From contig JAYKXP010000072.1 in assembly GCA_037176845.1 (NCBI GenBank), positions 124,001-188,000 on the forward strand: 64,000 nucleotides of DNA, written 5' to 3'. Within the stretch, counting starts at the first letter, position 1; each line of letters starts with the position of its first letter. Origin of the DNA: Paramarasmius palmivorus. Lineage: Eukaryota > Basidiomycota > Agaricomycetes > Agaricales > Marasmiaceae. The notes under the pieces were generated by a model, which had not been told where the DNA came from, made no database searches, and saw only the letters and a list, made by a program, of their open reading frames with translations. Both the position numbers and the translations under genes were made by a program. This document shows, piece by piece, positions 32,516 to 41,678 of this stretch.

Positions 32516-33539
32516 ACGCTGCATGTCTCACTTTGTCCCCATAACCCTTCACACCCCTACATATTCAATACGGCGGGGAGGTAGTTCCTGAAAAAAAATT
32601 ATTTGTGAAAAGAAAAAAAAAACCGAGAACGAAGAAAGTCAAATAATGCCGTACCGTGAGCGAACTTCTCGAACATCCACCAGGCAAGAGCAAGCCTTAA
32701 ACGACAGCCCGTTGAATAGCAACACAGCTCCGCAGACGTCCTCCCGCGAAAAGGAATCGCAAAGAAACTTCGTGAACGGTACAGTCCGACCTCCGTGACA
32801 CCCGTCGAATCGCCAATGCAACAGTCCTCGACTAACGACGGACATCCGACACAACGCAGCGCCAAATGTCATGAAAATCAGACGACCTCACCGTCGACGA
32901 GAACTCCCAAAGAGGCGGAAACCCCATCACCTTCTTTGACAGCAACGCCCAATTCGTTCCCGAAGCAACTACGGCGCCGACTCGAGCCCAAAGGGAATAC
33001 TGAATACCAAACTACAGGGACCAGACCTCCATCCACACTAAATAAACCCAATCAGTCCCCTACACGGAAGCCCGAGAGCTAACCTTCGTCCTCCACCCCA
33101 ACAGCAACCGATCCAAAGGCACAAGGAAACCGAAAAAAAGAATAGGAAACAACGATACAACGAAATACACGCACACCAGGCACACGAAACACGCACCGAA
33201 CACGAGAACACGCAGCGAAACTCGCCCTCGCGCCTCGAACGAAATGCTTCTGAAACCCCAAAAAGCTTAACCGACGCTGGTCACCGACGCCTAGCCGTAT
33301 AAAGCAAGAGATCCAAAAACACCACCGAGGAAAACCACGAATGCACCGGAAGGTACACGGGACACGGCAGCAAAAGAAAATGCAAAGCTACACGCCACCA
33401 GCACTCTATCGAGCAACAGAAACGCAACACATCCGAAGGGGTCGGCTCCGTAAGGTTGTCCATACGTCACGAACACGATATTAAAACACCGAACACATTC
33501 AGCACAGACCTTCCAAACAAAAGAATCAACCTTTCAACC

Positions 33540-34023
33540 ATGCAGACAGGTGAACACGCCAATCCAGTCTCCCGCCCAAAGCCCATGCCCTAACCACACA
33601 CACCCCACAGAGTCCACCCGAATCGCGCTCCAGCTGAATAGCCTAAGCTGGCCCCAAAAGCAGGCAGTACGAGGTCTCGTCGAGCTGCTCCTCCACAAAG
33701 GTATGTACACACACGTTAACCTCGAATACCAGTCAGGACACTGACTGAAAATCGATAAAGGATACACTGCACCTGTTGCAGAGGTCCTTCGAGCCACAAC
33801 TTTCATGACAGACCTCGCAGACGTAGCAGCAAACGAGGAAGACACCGAAGACGACGACGAGAACAACGAGAGCACGGAAGAAGAGACGACTGAAGAGGAG
33901 AGCTCCGATACGGGAGCTTCCGACAAAGAGAACGAGGAAGGATGGGTGGATCTGGAAGACGAATCCGGGCGAAGTGACAAAAGAGAAGCCTCAGAGGACG
34001 AGTCGATGGACATAGGAGAATAA
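33540..34023 (+). CDS. Small acidic protein of unknown function
   Basis: Three exons join in frame: 33540-33549 (a 10-nt first exon, ATGCAGACAG), 33611-33700 and 33761-34023. The product is 120 residues. The N-terminal 50 residues are mixed and helical-looking (LNSLSWPQKQAVRGLVELLL). The C-terminal 65 residues are extremely acidic (EEDTEDDDENNESTEEET) and end SEDESMDIGE. Acidic tails of this kind occur in chromatin- or RNA-associated proteins, but no family is recognised. The reverse strand also has a long Ser-rich open frame (33534-34013), judged a shadow of this gene. Confidence 0.55.
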
Positions 34024-34276
34024 AATGTAATCGACTATCATTAGTAATACGAACACAGCCCATATGCTCCCACAATACACGATACAGAAACACATGCTAC
34101 ACAACTCCCACCGCACCCCCCAGAGAAGAAATGAATGACCACAGCACAAATCAGCCATCGACGTGAGAAAAGGCAACACAGTGCAACCAAACGATCTGAC
34201 CACTCACACCAACAGCATAGACGAGAACACACCGACAACAACAACCAGAAACCAACGCCAGAGAAGTGGAGGCCTA

Positions 34277-35345
34277 ATGAATCGAACCGACCAGCCACAA
34301 AACCATGTCTTCGCCCTGATAACCAAATTCATCCTCGCGAACGAGGAAAAACAACACGGCATCCGACTACTCGCTCTGAGCAAAGAAACACACGACGCGT
34401 AAGGCCCAAACCTCACACTTCGAGCATCTATTCAACAGCTAAATTCACAGCGTATGCCCCCTCTTCTACGAAACGGTGGTGCTTACAACATCGAACGCAA
34501 CACATGTGCTGCTCGCTTCTCTCCGAAAGCATCCAGAACGGGAAAAATGGATCCGCCACTTATACGTCCGTATCGGCTGCACCACACCGGTGATACCACG
34601 AGAAACACACGCACTTACACCAAAACACGCCCCAGCTCCGTGCACGTTCTCAGAAAGCACACTGTGTCCACATTTAAGCCAGAAAGACACTCATCAACTC
34701 CTCCAGCTACTCCCGCTGATAGCTGAGAACACAAAGACGTTGGTCATCCACACCGACCAGTACATTCCCGAACTGGGCATCCACGTACGTAGCCGAACAT
34801 TCCCCTCCGCCACGAACATACAAATCCCAGCATACATGGCCACGTATCACCCGTCGACCGGCGAAATGGGACCCTTTCCACAAGCCCAGTACCTCAGACT
34901 AACCGTCACAGGGGATGCAGGAGCTCACCTAGCAACAACAGCCCTCGACTACCGTGAAGCATCGTCCCTGAAACACATACTTATCTCGCTATGGGACGTC
35001 AGCGACAGTCTGACCACCCGCATCATCAACCATCTCCGAGTACCGGAAGGAATCAAAGGTGCAGGGATAGAACGCAACCGGGGAAAGACGCTGCCATGCC
35101 AACTCTCGGACCTGCCCCTGTGCGTCGTGACACCGTGGCTGGTGTTTATCATGGCACCTCAAGGTCGAGACCTCTTCAACACACGGTGGAAGGAGCTCAA
35201 GTCCAGCACAGAGACCAGCGACGGGTCAGCCATCGAAAACGCTCTCGACTGCCTATTCACAACGCGAGAAACCGCCGGGGGAAAGTTGTGGAAAGAGCTG
35301 GAACGACAAGCGGAGAAAAAAAAAAAGCTCCTGTCCCGTCTATAA
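34277..35345 (+). CDS. F-box-like protein
   Basis: Two exons (34277-34398 and 34451-35345) with a 52-nt intron give 338 residues. The N-terminus HVFALITKFILANEEKQHGI, LLALSKETHDAVCPLFYETV and VLTTSNATHVLLASL has the cadence of basidiomycete F-box proteins. In those, an F-box-like helix bundle is followed by a 'cells/leaves no longer' type LYxxV strand and solenoid repeats. The canonical LPxEIWxxI start is absent, so assignment to SCF ubiquitin ligase adaptors is tentative. The C-terminus is a charged helix rich in Glu and Lys. Confidence 0.55.
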
Positions 35346-35536
35346 CACCTTGTATACATAACACACCCTATACACGCGTAGCACTACAACGAACCCGTCC
35401 ACCGCCACCTATCCCGACCCGAACAACCCAGAACTCAACAAACCAGTAACGACTAGCAGACGGAAAACCGACAGAAAAAGAGAGAAAACAAATTGTATTT
35501 CATTGTATTTTTGACATAAATCGAAGAAAGCGAGCG

Positions 35537-36762
35537 TCAGAGACAAGGCAAAGCAAATAGTCGAACCCACGCACCTGCACGAGCCCTAGCGTACAACGCA
35601 GCACCCTGCAACATATCGACACCGAGACAGTTACCCAGTCCGTGAGTCAACCAGTCCAGCGTACAGGCGTCATACACGACAGGGGCAGCATCCATCCTAG
35701 CCGCTCGCTGCACAGCAACGAATCCCTGCAACCTGTCTACCTCGGCGGCCCACAACTCGGACAACGTCACCGAGGACAGATCCTTCTCCATGGCAACCTC
35801 CCCAGGCAGACAACGGCAGAGCTTGGACACGAACCGCTGCACGTCGTCGTCACGAACTCCAGTCTCGAAGGTGGTGGCCACGAGGTCCACGTTAGCTCGA
35901 AAACGAGGAGTAAGCAGCGACAACGTCGGAAAAGTGCGCTGAAAATGAACCGAAAACTCCTGAAACGGCGGTCAGCGACAACAGCCCGTCACTGAAAAAC
36001 ACAAGACCAACCGCAAGATTCCGGAGTAGAAACATTTCAAGATGGATCGCCCTGGGATCATCACCGCCTCGAATAGTGCCCAACAAACCACCTTCCCGAC
36101 GAGGATACAGGTCCACGACTCGATTGAAGAACTCCATGTTAAGGGGCACGGCAACCTCCAAGAGGACGTCCGTGGAAGTAGGAACCAGAGAAGACATAAT
36201 ACCGACGTCCACCACCACCGAAAACCTCACATATATACCACCACTAAGATCGACAAAGACGGGGAAAACGCCAAACCCAACCTGCAACAGAACCGAAATG
36301 GACCGAGACAGCACTCAAACAAACTGAACAGCAGTCAAAAACAACACAAGAAGACAAAGGCGACCGTGACATCGGATAGGCAAAGAGAAGGATACACCAC
36401 CAGAACTACCGACCCAAACCCCGCTGGTAGACCCGAATAGCAGAGATTAATTCCAACAACCTCCTGCGGGAAAGTCTCTCAACGATAGCGCTCGCCAAAT
36501 CAGGCGCATCACGCTCGTCTTCGACCAGCCCACCCAGGAACGGAACCCAGACGCAAAGACTGTCATACAACGTCGCACCATCTACGCGAAGAGACGGGTC
36601 CGAGAAAAGGTAAGCCCAGCACAACCCCAAGAAAAACCGGCGCAAGTCACGCACTATCCAAAAGGAGCTTAACAAGATCCAGCACTGCCTGTTTCTGCCC
36701 GTCATCCAGCGAATTGAGGGTACCGACTTCAAGACAAGAAAAGAAAGGTTCAGAGGAAGCAA
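35537..36762 (-). CDS. Hypothetical multi-exon protein in the A/C-rich island
   Basis: Three overlapping minus-strand frames look like exons of one gene. The upstream one contains DGATLYDSLCVWVPFLGGLV and LASAIVERLSRRRLLELISA. The middle one contains DVLLEVAVPLNMEFFNRVVD and GDDPRAIHLEMFLLRNLAVG. The last reads TLSLLTPRFRANVDLVATTF to the stop at 35537. A plausible intron from GTGACGG (about 35993) to TTTTCAG (about 35943) links the middle and last parts. The first link was not resolved. No domain is recognised. Amino-acid usage is natural (hydrophobic helices), unlike the plus-strand frames here. Confidence 0.45.
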
Positions 36763-36804
36763 AGGAAACGCGACAAACGCTCACCGAAGGTAAACAACGC
36801 CTGC

Positions 36805-38065
36805 CTAGCTGTAGCGGGATCCATCACGACTGTTCGACCTATGCAGTCGCTCCCCCTCCGAGAACGAGCTTTTATGCCACAGGAGAGGAAACAGGAACCG
36901 AGCATGGCCCATCCCTAGAGAAGGAGTTCTTCCAAACCATAACCGACAAGACAACACAAGAAGGACAAAGAGAAAGCGAAGGAGAGCGAAAGAAGAACCA
37001 ACGTGTACACGTAAGCCACGTCGACATCGGTCCCGCCAGAGAGAATTCTTGCACGTGCCAATATTGCCGTATACGGCTCTTTCTCCTTTTGCAAAGCCGC
37101 ACACGGAGCGCTCCAGCCAGCTCGACTCTGCGAAAATTTCGGTCAAGACTCGTCACTTTTCTATTTCTCAAGCTCCCGTTCGTCGCTATCGGACACAAGG
37201 GATCCTCTACGACGAATCCCACGAAGGCAAGGCGTCGCAATAACCGTAGCAGGTCCAGCGGTGGTTGGAGGCAACACTTCGGTGCGTCGTCATTCCTTCT
37301 GCTAAATCCCCTCGTTTGACACGGATATTCCTTCTCCAAGATCACGAACTTGTCGACACCGACAAGAGACCCTTGTTGAAGACCGTATGTCTGACTGTAC
37401 CGCTCCCAAAACCCGATTCCTCACTCACCACGCGTCCAAAAACGACTCTTGGGCTGCTGTCTGCGCGGCATTAGAGGCGCTATGGCCACATAGATGTACT
37501 CATAGCTATATATCCAACGTTCCGGCCATTTCAGCGAAGAAAGTTCACTTGTTCCCATATATCTCATCACTATGTTATCGTTAGCGTGAATCACCAAATC
37601 ATACAAAACTGCGACGGAACCAGCATCCCTCGTCGTCGTTACGATCCTTCTAGGAGCTCTCCACTCCGCTGCATGTATCATACATTAGAAAACATCAAGG
37701 AATTTCGACGTATCCATGCACTAACGGCCTCGAAACCGTTGTGGAGCCGGGCGCCGGTGGGCACGACGCAAAGGCCGTATACGACCTTGCACAAACCCTC
37801 TAATGTACCTAGCTTGACACACGCCGACCAAACCCACATCCAGAAGACAGTGGACACCATTTCTGGAGTCCCAGCAAGAAGGCTCACCACGCCAGCGTCC
37901 GCCAAACGAAGATCCGAAACCGACATGCACTGCCCCTTAACCCCCACAGAACATGCCTCAAAAGCGCCTAAAAACACAGCGAAGAAGTCGATACCATCCA
38001 ACTCCTGCCCAAAATTCACAGTCAATAAAGAATTGCTTGGGATGCCCGAACCTCGTCGAACCAGT
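36805..38065. other. A/C-rich DNA up to the retrotransposon, gene content unresolved
   Basis: Long open frames exist on both strands (for example plus 36714-37319 and 37586-38122, minus 36805-37345 and 37678-38025), but none shows a domain. The minus frame 37678-38025 (GQELDGIDFFAVFLGAFEAC) has the most protein-like composition. If it is real, the retrotransposon insertion at 38066 may have cut off its upstream exons. Confidence 0.35.
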
Positions 38066-38433
38066 TGTCAGAGTTTTAGATTGAACTCTGTTAGCAGCGA
38101 TAGCGCAGGTAAGCGCGAATAAACGATAGCTGATGACCAGAGGCCTTGAGATAGAACCAAGTGATGAACTGATTCAATTCTATGTTGTATGTAGGTTTTC
38201 TGTCTAGCTTTTATACATGAGTAGGGGATAAAAGATAATCCTAAAGGTACGATAATAGATACTAAGTGAACTAGAAATAACTGCACAGTCAGTGTCAGTA
38301 ACTGTCAGTAGATGGTAGTACAAGCGGGTCAAAGTAACTGTTCTATGTATATCTGCTTTCTTAGTAATTGTGGCATAGGCGGAATAAAGTGAAAATAACT
38401 TGTCAAGTGACATCTATATTTAGAATTCCAACA
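38066..38433 (-). repeat. 3' LTR (element orientation)
   Basis: 368 bp, TG...CA ends, identical by eye to 41306-41673. It follows the polypurine tract in element orientation. Confidence 0.92.
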
Positions 38434-38446
38434 CTCCCCCTCAAAC
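38434..38446 (-). other. Polypurine tract
   Basis: On the minus strand GTTTGAGGGGGAG directly precedes the 3' LTR. This is the expected position and composition of the plus-strand DNA primer. Confidence 0.8.
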
Positions 38447-38460
38447 CTTGGATGATGAAA

Positions 38461-41121
38461 TTATCCGGGGTTTGACTCTAATTCTTTGTTCGCGTGTTCT
38501 GTTCGGTGATTCCTATGTGTGATCCGGTGGCGATGTTCTGTGTTCTGATGATCTCGGTGTTTAATCTTCTGTCGGTGGTAGTATTGGTGATATGGTGGTT
38601 CCACTTCCGCTTCTTTGACTGTTCCTGAATATTCTCCGGTTGGATTGACGTTCACAAGTTGATTCGGTCCAACTTGTTTTTCCTTTGGTGACCTGTTTCC
38701 TGCATTGAGATTCATCTCGGCGACTTGTTTCAAAATGTCGTTGATCGAGTTTTTGTGCTCCCCCTCGACGAGTGATATCTGCAATGGTTCAAGACTTTCT
38801 GGATCTGTCTTGTTCTCCTTGTGTGCCAATGTCTGGTCTGTTCCATTTTCCTGTTCCATTTCTTCATCCCTTGGGGTAATTTCCTTTGTTTCATCCTTCT
38901 GTCCTATGACTTTCATCAGCCATTCTGGATGTGATTTCTCCCCCATAAGTATGTGCTGGATGAATTGGTGACATATTTGGCAACAATGGTGCTCCTTGAA
39001 CGTCTGTCCTCCATGAATTTCATGGTCCTTGGTCTCTGTAGTTGTCTGTGGTTGATTCTTCTGTTGTCCTATATAGCCTTCTTGATGGCGTTGTTGAGAA
39101 TCCATTCGATTTTCTCTGCATATGATCGCTTTGCTATCAATTGGGTTCTGTAGATCGACCATTGTGGCCATCGTGGTGTGCATTTCCACGGCCATGTATG
39201 CTGTTTCTTTCCTTTCCTTGGGATATGGCTCCAGGTTTGTCTCTGTCGACGCGGGATTTGTGGGTTCTTCTTCTTCATATGTCCATTCAGTGAATGGCAC
39301 AAATTCTTCTACGGCCCTTATTTCCCTTGCTAACCATGTGCCTTCTTCCCATATTTCCTTTTCTACAGCTCTCACAGCACTTTCATTTGCACTGTGATTC
39401 TTTTCCTTTGCCTTTCTCCATGGTTTGTCCGGCTTGTCTTCATCAGATTCATCATCTGATTTCCTGGACTTTGGCTTTGAACGACATCCTGTGGCAATAT
39501 GCCCTTTTCCTTGACATCTGAAACATATGATCTCCTTGCGATCTCTATCTCCACCCTGACGATCATTAAATCTCCGGCCTCTTCCTCGGCTATTAAATCC
39601 TCGGCCTCTATTATTGGAATGATCTCGGGAATAGTTGGCTTCCTCCTTCTTGACTTTTCCTCGGCGCATTGCCTGGCCATTTGCTTCAGCTCGAATGGCA
39701 GCAATCAGCTTGTCAACAGTTAAATCCTTGTTCGATTCACTGTATACGGTCATGACAGCTGTGATTGTTGAATTTAATGATTGGGGAACTGATGCAATTA
39801 ATGCATTCTTGAACTGATCATCCGAAATAGTGATGTTTCGTGATGTGAGTTCGTTTCGGATATTGAGGAGTTCGTCAATATGTTCATTGACTTTGCCAAC
39901 GTCGTTGCAAGATAGATTGTATAGCTTGCGTTCCAGGTGTGCTTCTGTCAAAGGATTCTTTGTGTCGTAATCCTTCTTTAATCCTGTCCATAATGCTTGT
40001 GATGACTTCGCATTTCGATATCTTCGAAGTATAGTGTCCGGCAATCTTCCAATGATTGCGTTCATAAGATCGGCATCTGCGTCTCCTTCTTCTGCAGTAG
40101 TCAGGTATTTCCCATACCCTATTGACTTTGCTGCAAGTTCTACACGCATTGCCCACATGCCCCAGTTTGAACCATCGTCCTTTAACTGGGTACACTTGTC
40201 AAATGCTTTAACTGCTTTAGACATGTTGTCTTCTTCTTCGTCTGAATCAAATGATTCTTCCTTTGGTGGTCTCTTGGGAGATGGTGTTCTCGGTTTCGGT
40301 TTAGGACCTATGCTGGGCGATTCTGGTTGATCGTCCTTCTCTTCGTCGGCAGGTGTTCCTTTGTCTTCGTCGGATACAGGTTTATCAGTATCAGCTTCTG
40401 ATTCCTGTTCTGAGTCTTCTTTATCCTGCTCTTGTTCCTTTTCTGGGTCCTGTTCTTCTTTATCGGATTCTTCAGCAAATCCTAATCCTTTTTCGAACTC
40501 TTCAGCAAGTTCGGTTTCCTGATCAAACTCTTCAGCAAGTTCGATCTGCTCTTCAACAGTTTCCTCCTGTGAAGCTGATGTTCCCGCTGGTGGGAATACT
40601 AATGGTTGTGGTTCTGGTACTGTTGTTCGTAGGACGTTTCCTCGAACTACTTCTTCGTTGTGATCGTCACAATCCCTAAAATCTCCAACTAATAGCGCTT
40701 CTTTAGGAGTGCTAATTCGATTCCTTCTGTTTGGACACGGTTGTTCGTTGCAAAGATACCACTTTCGTCTGCCGAGATCTAATTGACAATCTCGTAATCT
40801 AACGATATCAAATTGGTGTGGCCAATTGATACAGATTAGATCTGTTCGGAGTTGTGGTTGTGCGGAAGATGCTGGTGGCGTGTGCAATCCTCCAACTGGA
40901 CTCTGTCTCCTAGAAGGTATACGCGATGGATTTCTCGATGGATGTGATGATATGCTCTGTTGCTGTCCCGATGGACTGCCTGTTCTACTTCCTACTGGTG
41001 TAGGTTGCCTACTAGGATTCCTGCTAGGGTTCCTAGATCCTCGCAATATTTGTTCTGGATCGAATGTTCCTTGTACTGGGGTACCGCTTCTGGATTGATA
41101 ACGGCTACCTCTATTGGACAT
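38461..41121 (-). CDS. Retrotransposon Gag polyprotein (Copia type, CCHC zinc knuckle)
   Basis: An intronless frame of 886 residues. Residues 1-90 are basic and low-complexity (RNPSRNPSRQPTP repeats), and about 180-300 are very acidic. Residues about 303-520 form a Copia-type Gag core (UBN2/DUF4219-like): KAFDKCTQLKDDGSNWGMW, LPDTILRRYRNAKSSQALW, LNIRNELTSRNITISDDQFK. An RG-rich linker leads to a zinc knuckle CFRCQGKGHIATGC (about 533-546), a C-x2-C-x4-H-x4-C motif. The last 340 residues are Gln/Glu-rich with no enzymatic motif. Gag packages element RNA into virus-like particles. The long intact frame suggests it is still functional. The flanking acidic and C-terminal extensions are longer than in typical Copia Gag. 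Confidence 0.9.
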   Translation of the reverse strand: MSNRGSRYQSRSGTPVQGTFDPEQILRGSRNPSRNPSRQPTPVGSRTGSPSGQQQSISSHPSRNPSRIPSRRQSPVGGLHTPPASSAQPQLRTDLICINWPHQFDIVRLRDCQLDLGRRKWYLCNEQPCPNRRNRISTPKEALLVGDFRDCDDHNEEVVRGNVLRTTVPEPQPLVFPPAGTSASQEETVEEQIELAEEFDQETELAEEFEKGLGFAEESDKEEQDPEKEQEQDKEDSEQESEADTDKPVSDEDKGTPADEEKDDQPESPSIGPKPKPRTPSPKRPPKEESFDSDEEEDNMSKAVKAFDKCTQLKDDGSNWGMWAMRVELAAKSIGYGKYLTTAEEGDADADLMNAIIGRLPDTILRRYRNAKSSQALWTGLKKDYDTKNPLTEAHLERKLYNLSCNDVGKVNEHIDELLNIRNELTSRNITISDDQFKNALIASVPQSLNSTITAVMTVYSESNKDLTVDKLIAAIRAEANGQAMRRGKVKKEEANYSRDHSNNRGRGFNSRGRGRRFNDRQGGDRDRKEIICFRCQGKGHIATGCRSKPKSRKSDDESDEDKPDKPWRKAKEKNHSANESAVRAVEKEIWEEGTWLAREIRAVEEFVPFTEWTYEEEEPTNPASTETNLEPYPKERKETAYMAVEMHTTMATMVDLQNPIDSKAIICRENRMDSQQRHQEGYIGQQKNQPQTTTETKDHEIHGGQTFKEHHCCQICHQFIQHILMGEKSHPEWLMKVIGQKDETKEITPRDEEMEQENGTDQTLAHKENKTDPESLEPLQISLVEGEHKNSINDILKQVAEMNLNAGNRSPKEKQVGPNQLVNVNPTGEYSGTVKEAEVEPPYHQYYHRQKIKHRDHQNTEHRHRITHRNHRTEHANKELESNPG

Positions 41122-41152
41122 ACACTAGTCCAATAGTCCTTTGCTTTGGGTA

Positions 41153-41240
41153 GGGGATATTCCGGCGTCCCTGCTCGCCAATCGATATACGATCTTGGTT
41201 CTTTGTTCCTTGGGGATATTACGGCGTCCCAAACTCGCCA
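41153..41240 (-). repeat. Direct repeats in the retrotransposon leader
   Basis: Two related units (41153-41180 and 41212-41240) lie in the untranslated leader. On the element strand both read TGGCGAG, three bases, GGGACGCCG and AATATCCCC. Placement between the primer site and gag fits an RNA packaging or dimerisation signal, which is an inference. Confidence 0.6.
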
Positions 41241-41293
41241 CTATACCAATATGAAATCGGTATTACTCTGGTTCGGCTAAGGTTTATAGACCG

Positions 41294-41305
41294 GGGCCCA
41301 TAACC
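41294..41305 (-). other. Primer-binding site for initiator tRNA-Met half-molecule
   Basis: Immediately after the 5' LTR the element strand reads GGTTATGGGCCC. The complement GGGCCCATAACC matches the anticodon arm of eukaryotic initiator tRNA-Met (GGGCUCAUAACC) with one difference. Drosophila copia is known to prime from such an internal cut of tRNA-iMet, so this supports Copia affiliation. Confidence 0.75.
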
Positions 41306-41673
41306 TGTCAGAGTTTTAGATTGAACTCTGTTAGCAGCGATAGCGCAGGTAAGCGCGAATAAACGATAGCTGATGACCAGAGGCCTTGAGATAGAACCAA
41401 GTGATGAACTGATTCAATTCTATGTTGTATGTAGGTTTTCTGTCTAGCTTTTATACATGAGTAGGGGATAAAAGATAATCCTAAAGGTACGATAATAGAT
41501 ACTAAGTGAACTAGAAATAACTGCACAGTCAGTGTCAGTAACTGTCAGTAGATGGTAGTACAAGCGGGTCAAAGTAACTGTTCTATGTATATCTGCTTTC
41601 TTAGTAATTGTGGCATAGGCGGAATAAAGTGAAAATAACTTGTCAAGTGACATCTATATTTAGAATTCCAACA
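41306..41673 (-). repeat. 5' LTR (element orientation)
   Basis: 368 bp, identical by eye to 38066-38433. It should contain the promoter for the gag transcript on the minus strand. Confidence 0.92.
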
Positions 41674-41678
41674 CCAGT

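Larger units (their letters stand above)
32600..37600. other. A/C-rich, T-poor compositional island
   Basis: From about 32.6 kb the plus strand becomes strongly enriched in A and C and poor in T (for example 33100-33250 and 34130-34260). The bias continues to about 38 kb, then resumes from 41.7 to 42.6 kb on the far side of the retrotransposon. It spans genes on the plus strand (33540-34023, 34277-35345) and an apparent gene on the minus strand (35537-36762), so codon bias of a single strand does not explain it. Many long open frames here are by-products of the low T content. Confidence 0.7.
38066..41673 (-). mobile_element. Complete Gag-only LTR retrotransposon (TR-GAG type, Copia-like)
   Basis: The element is bounded by two 368-bp LTRs (38066-38433 and 41306-41673) that look identical over their full length, with TGTCAG...CCAACA ends. 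A 5-bp target duplication CCAGT flanks it at 38061-38065 and 41674-41678. Transcription is on the minus strand. A primer-binding site follows the 5' LTR and a polypurine tract precedes the 3' LTR. The only gene is a Copia-type gag. No protease, integrase, reverse transcriptase or RNase H is present in any frame, so mobilisation must depend on proteins supplied by another element. Identical LTRs indicate a recent insertion. Confidence 0.92.

Noticed and set aside
32639..33476. Several open frames on both strands at the start of the A/C-rich island
   Set aside because: Low T content removes stop codons on one strand and creates long frames; no domains or consistent introns.
33534..34013. Minus-strand Ser-rich frame of 159 residues
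   Set aside because: It is the reverse complement of the acidic protein gene at 33540-34023, whose introns and start are better supported.
38705..41098. Plus-strand frames within the retrotransposon
   Set aside because: Shadows of the gag gene on the minus strand.
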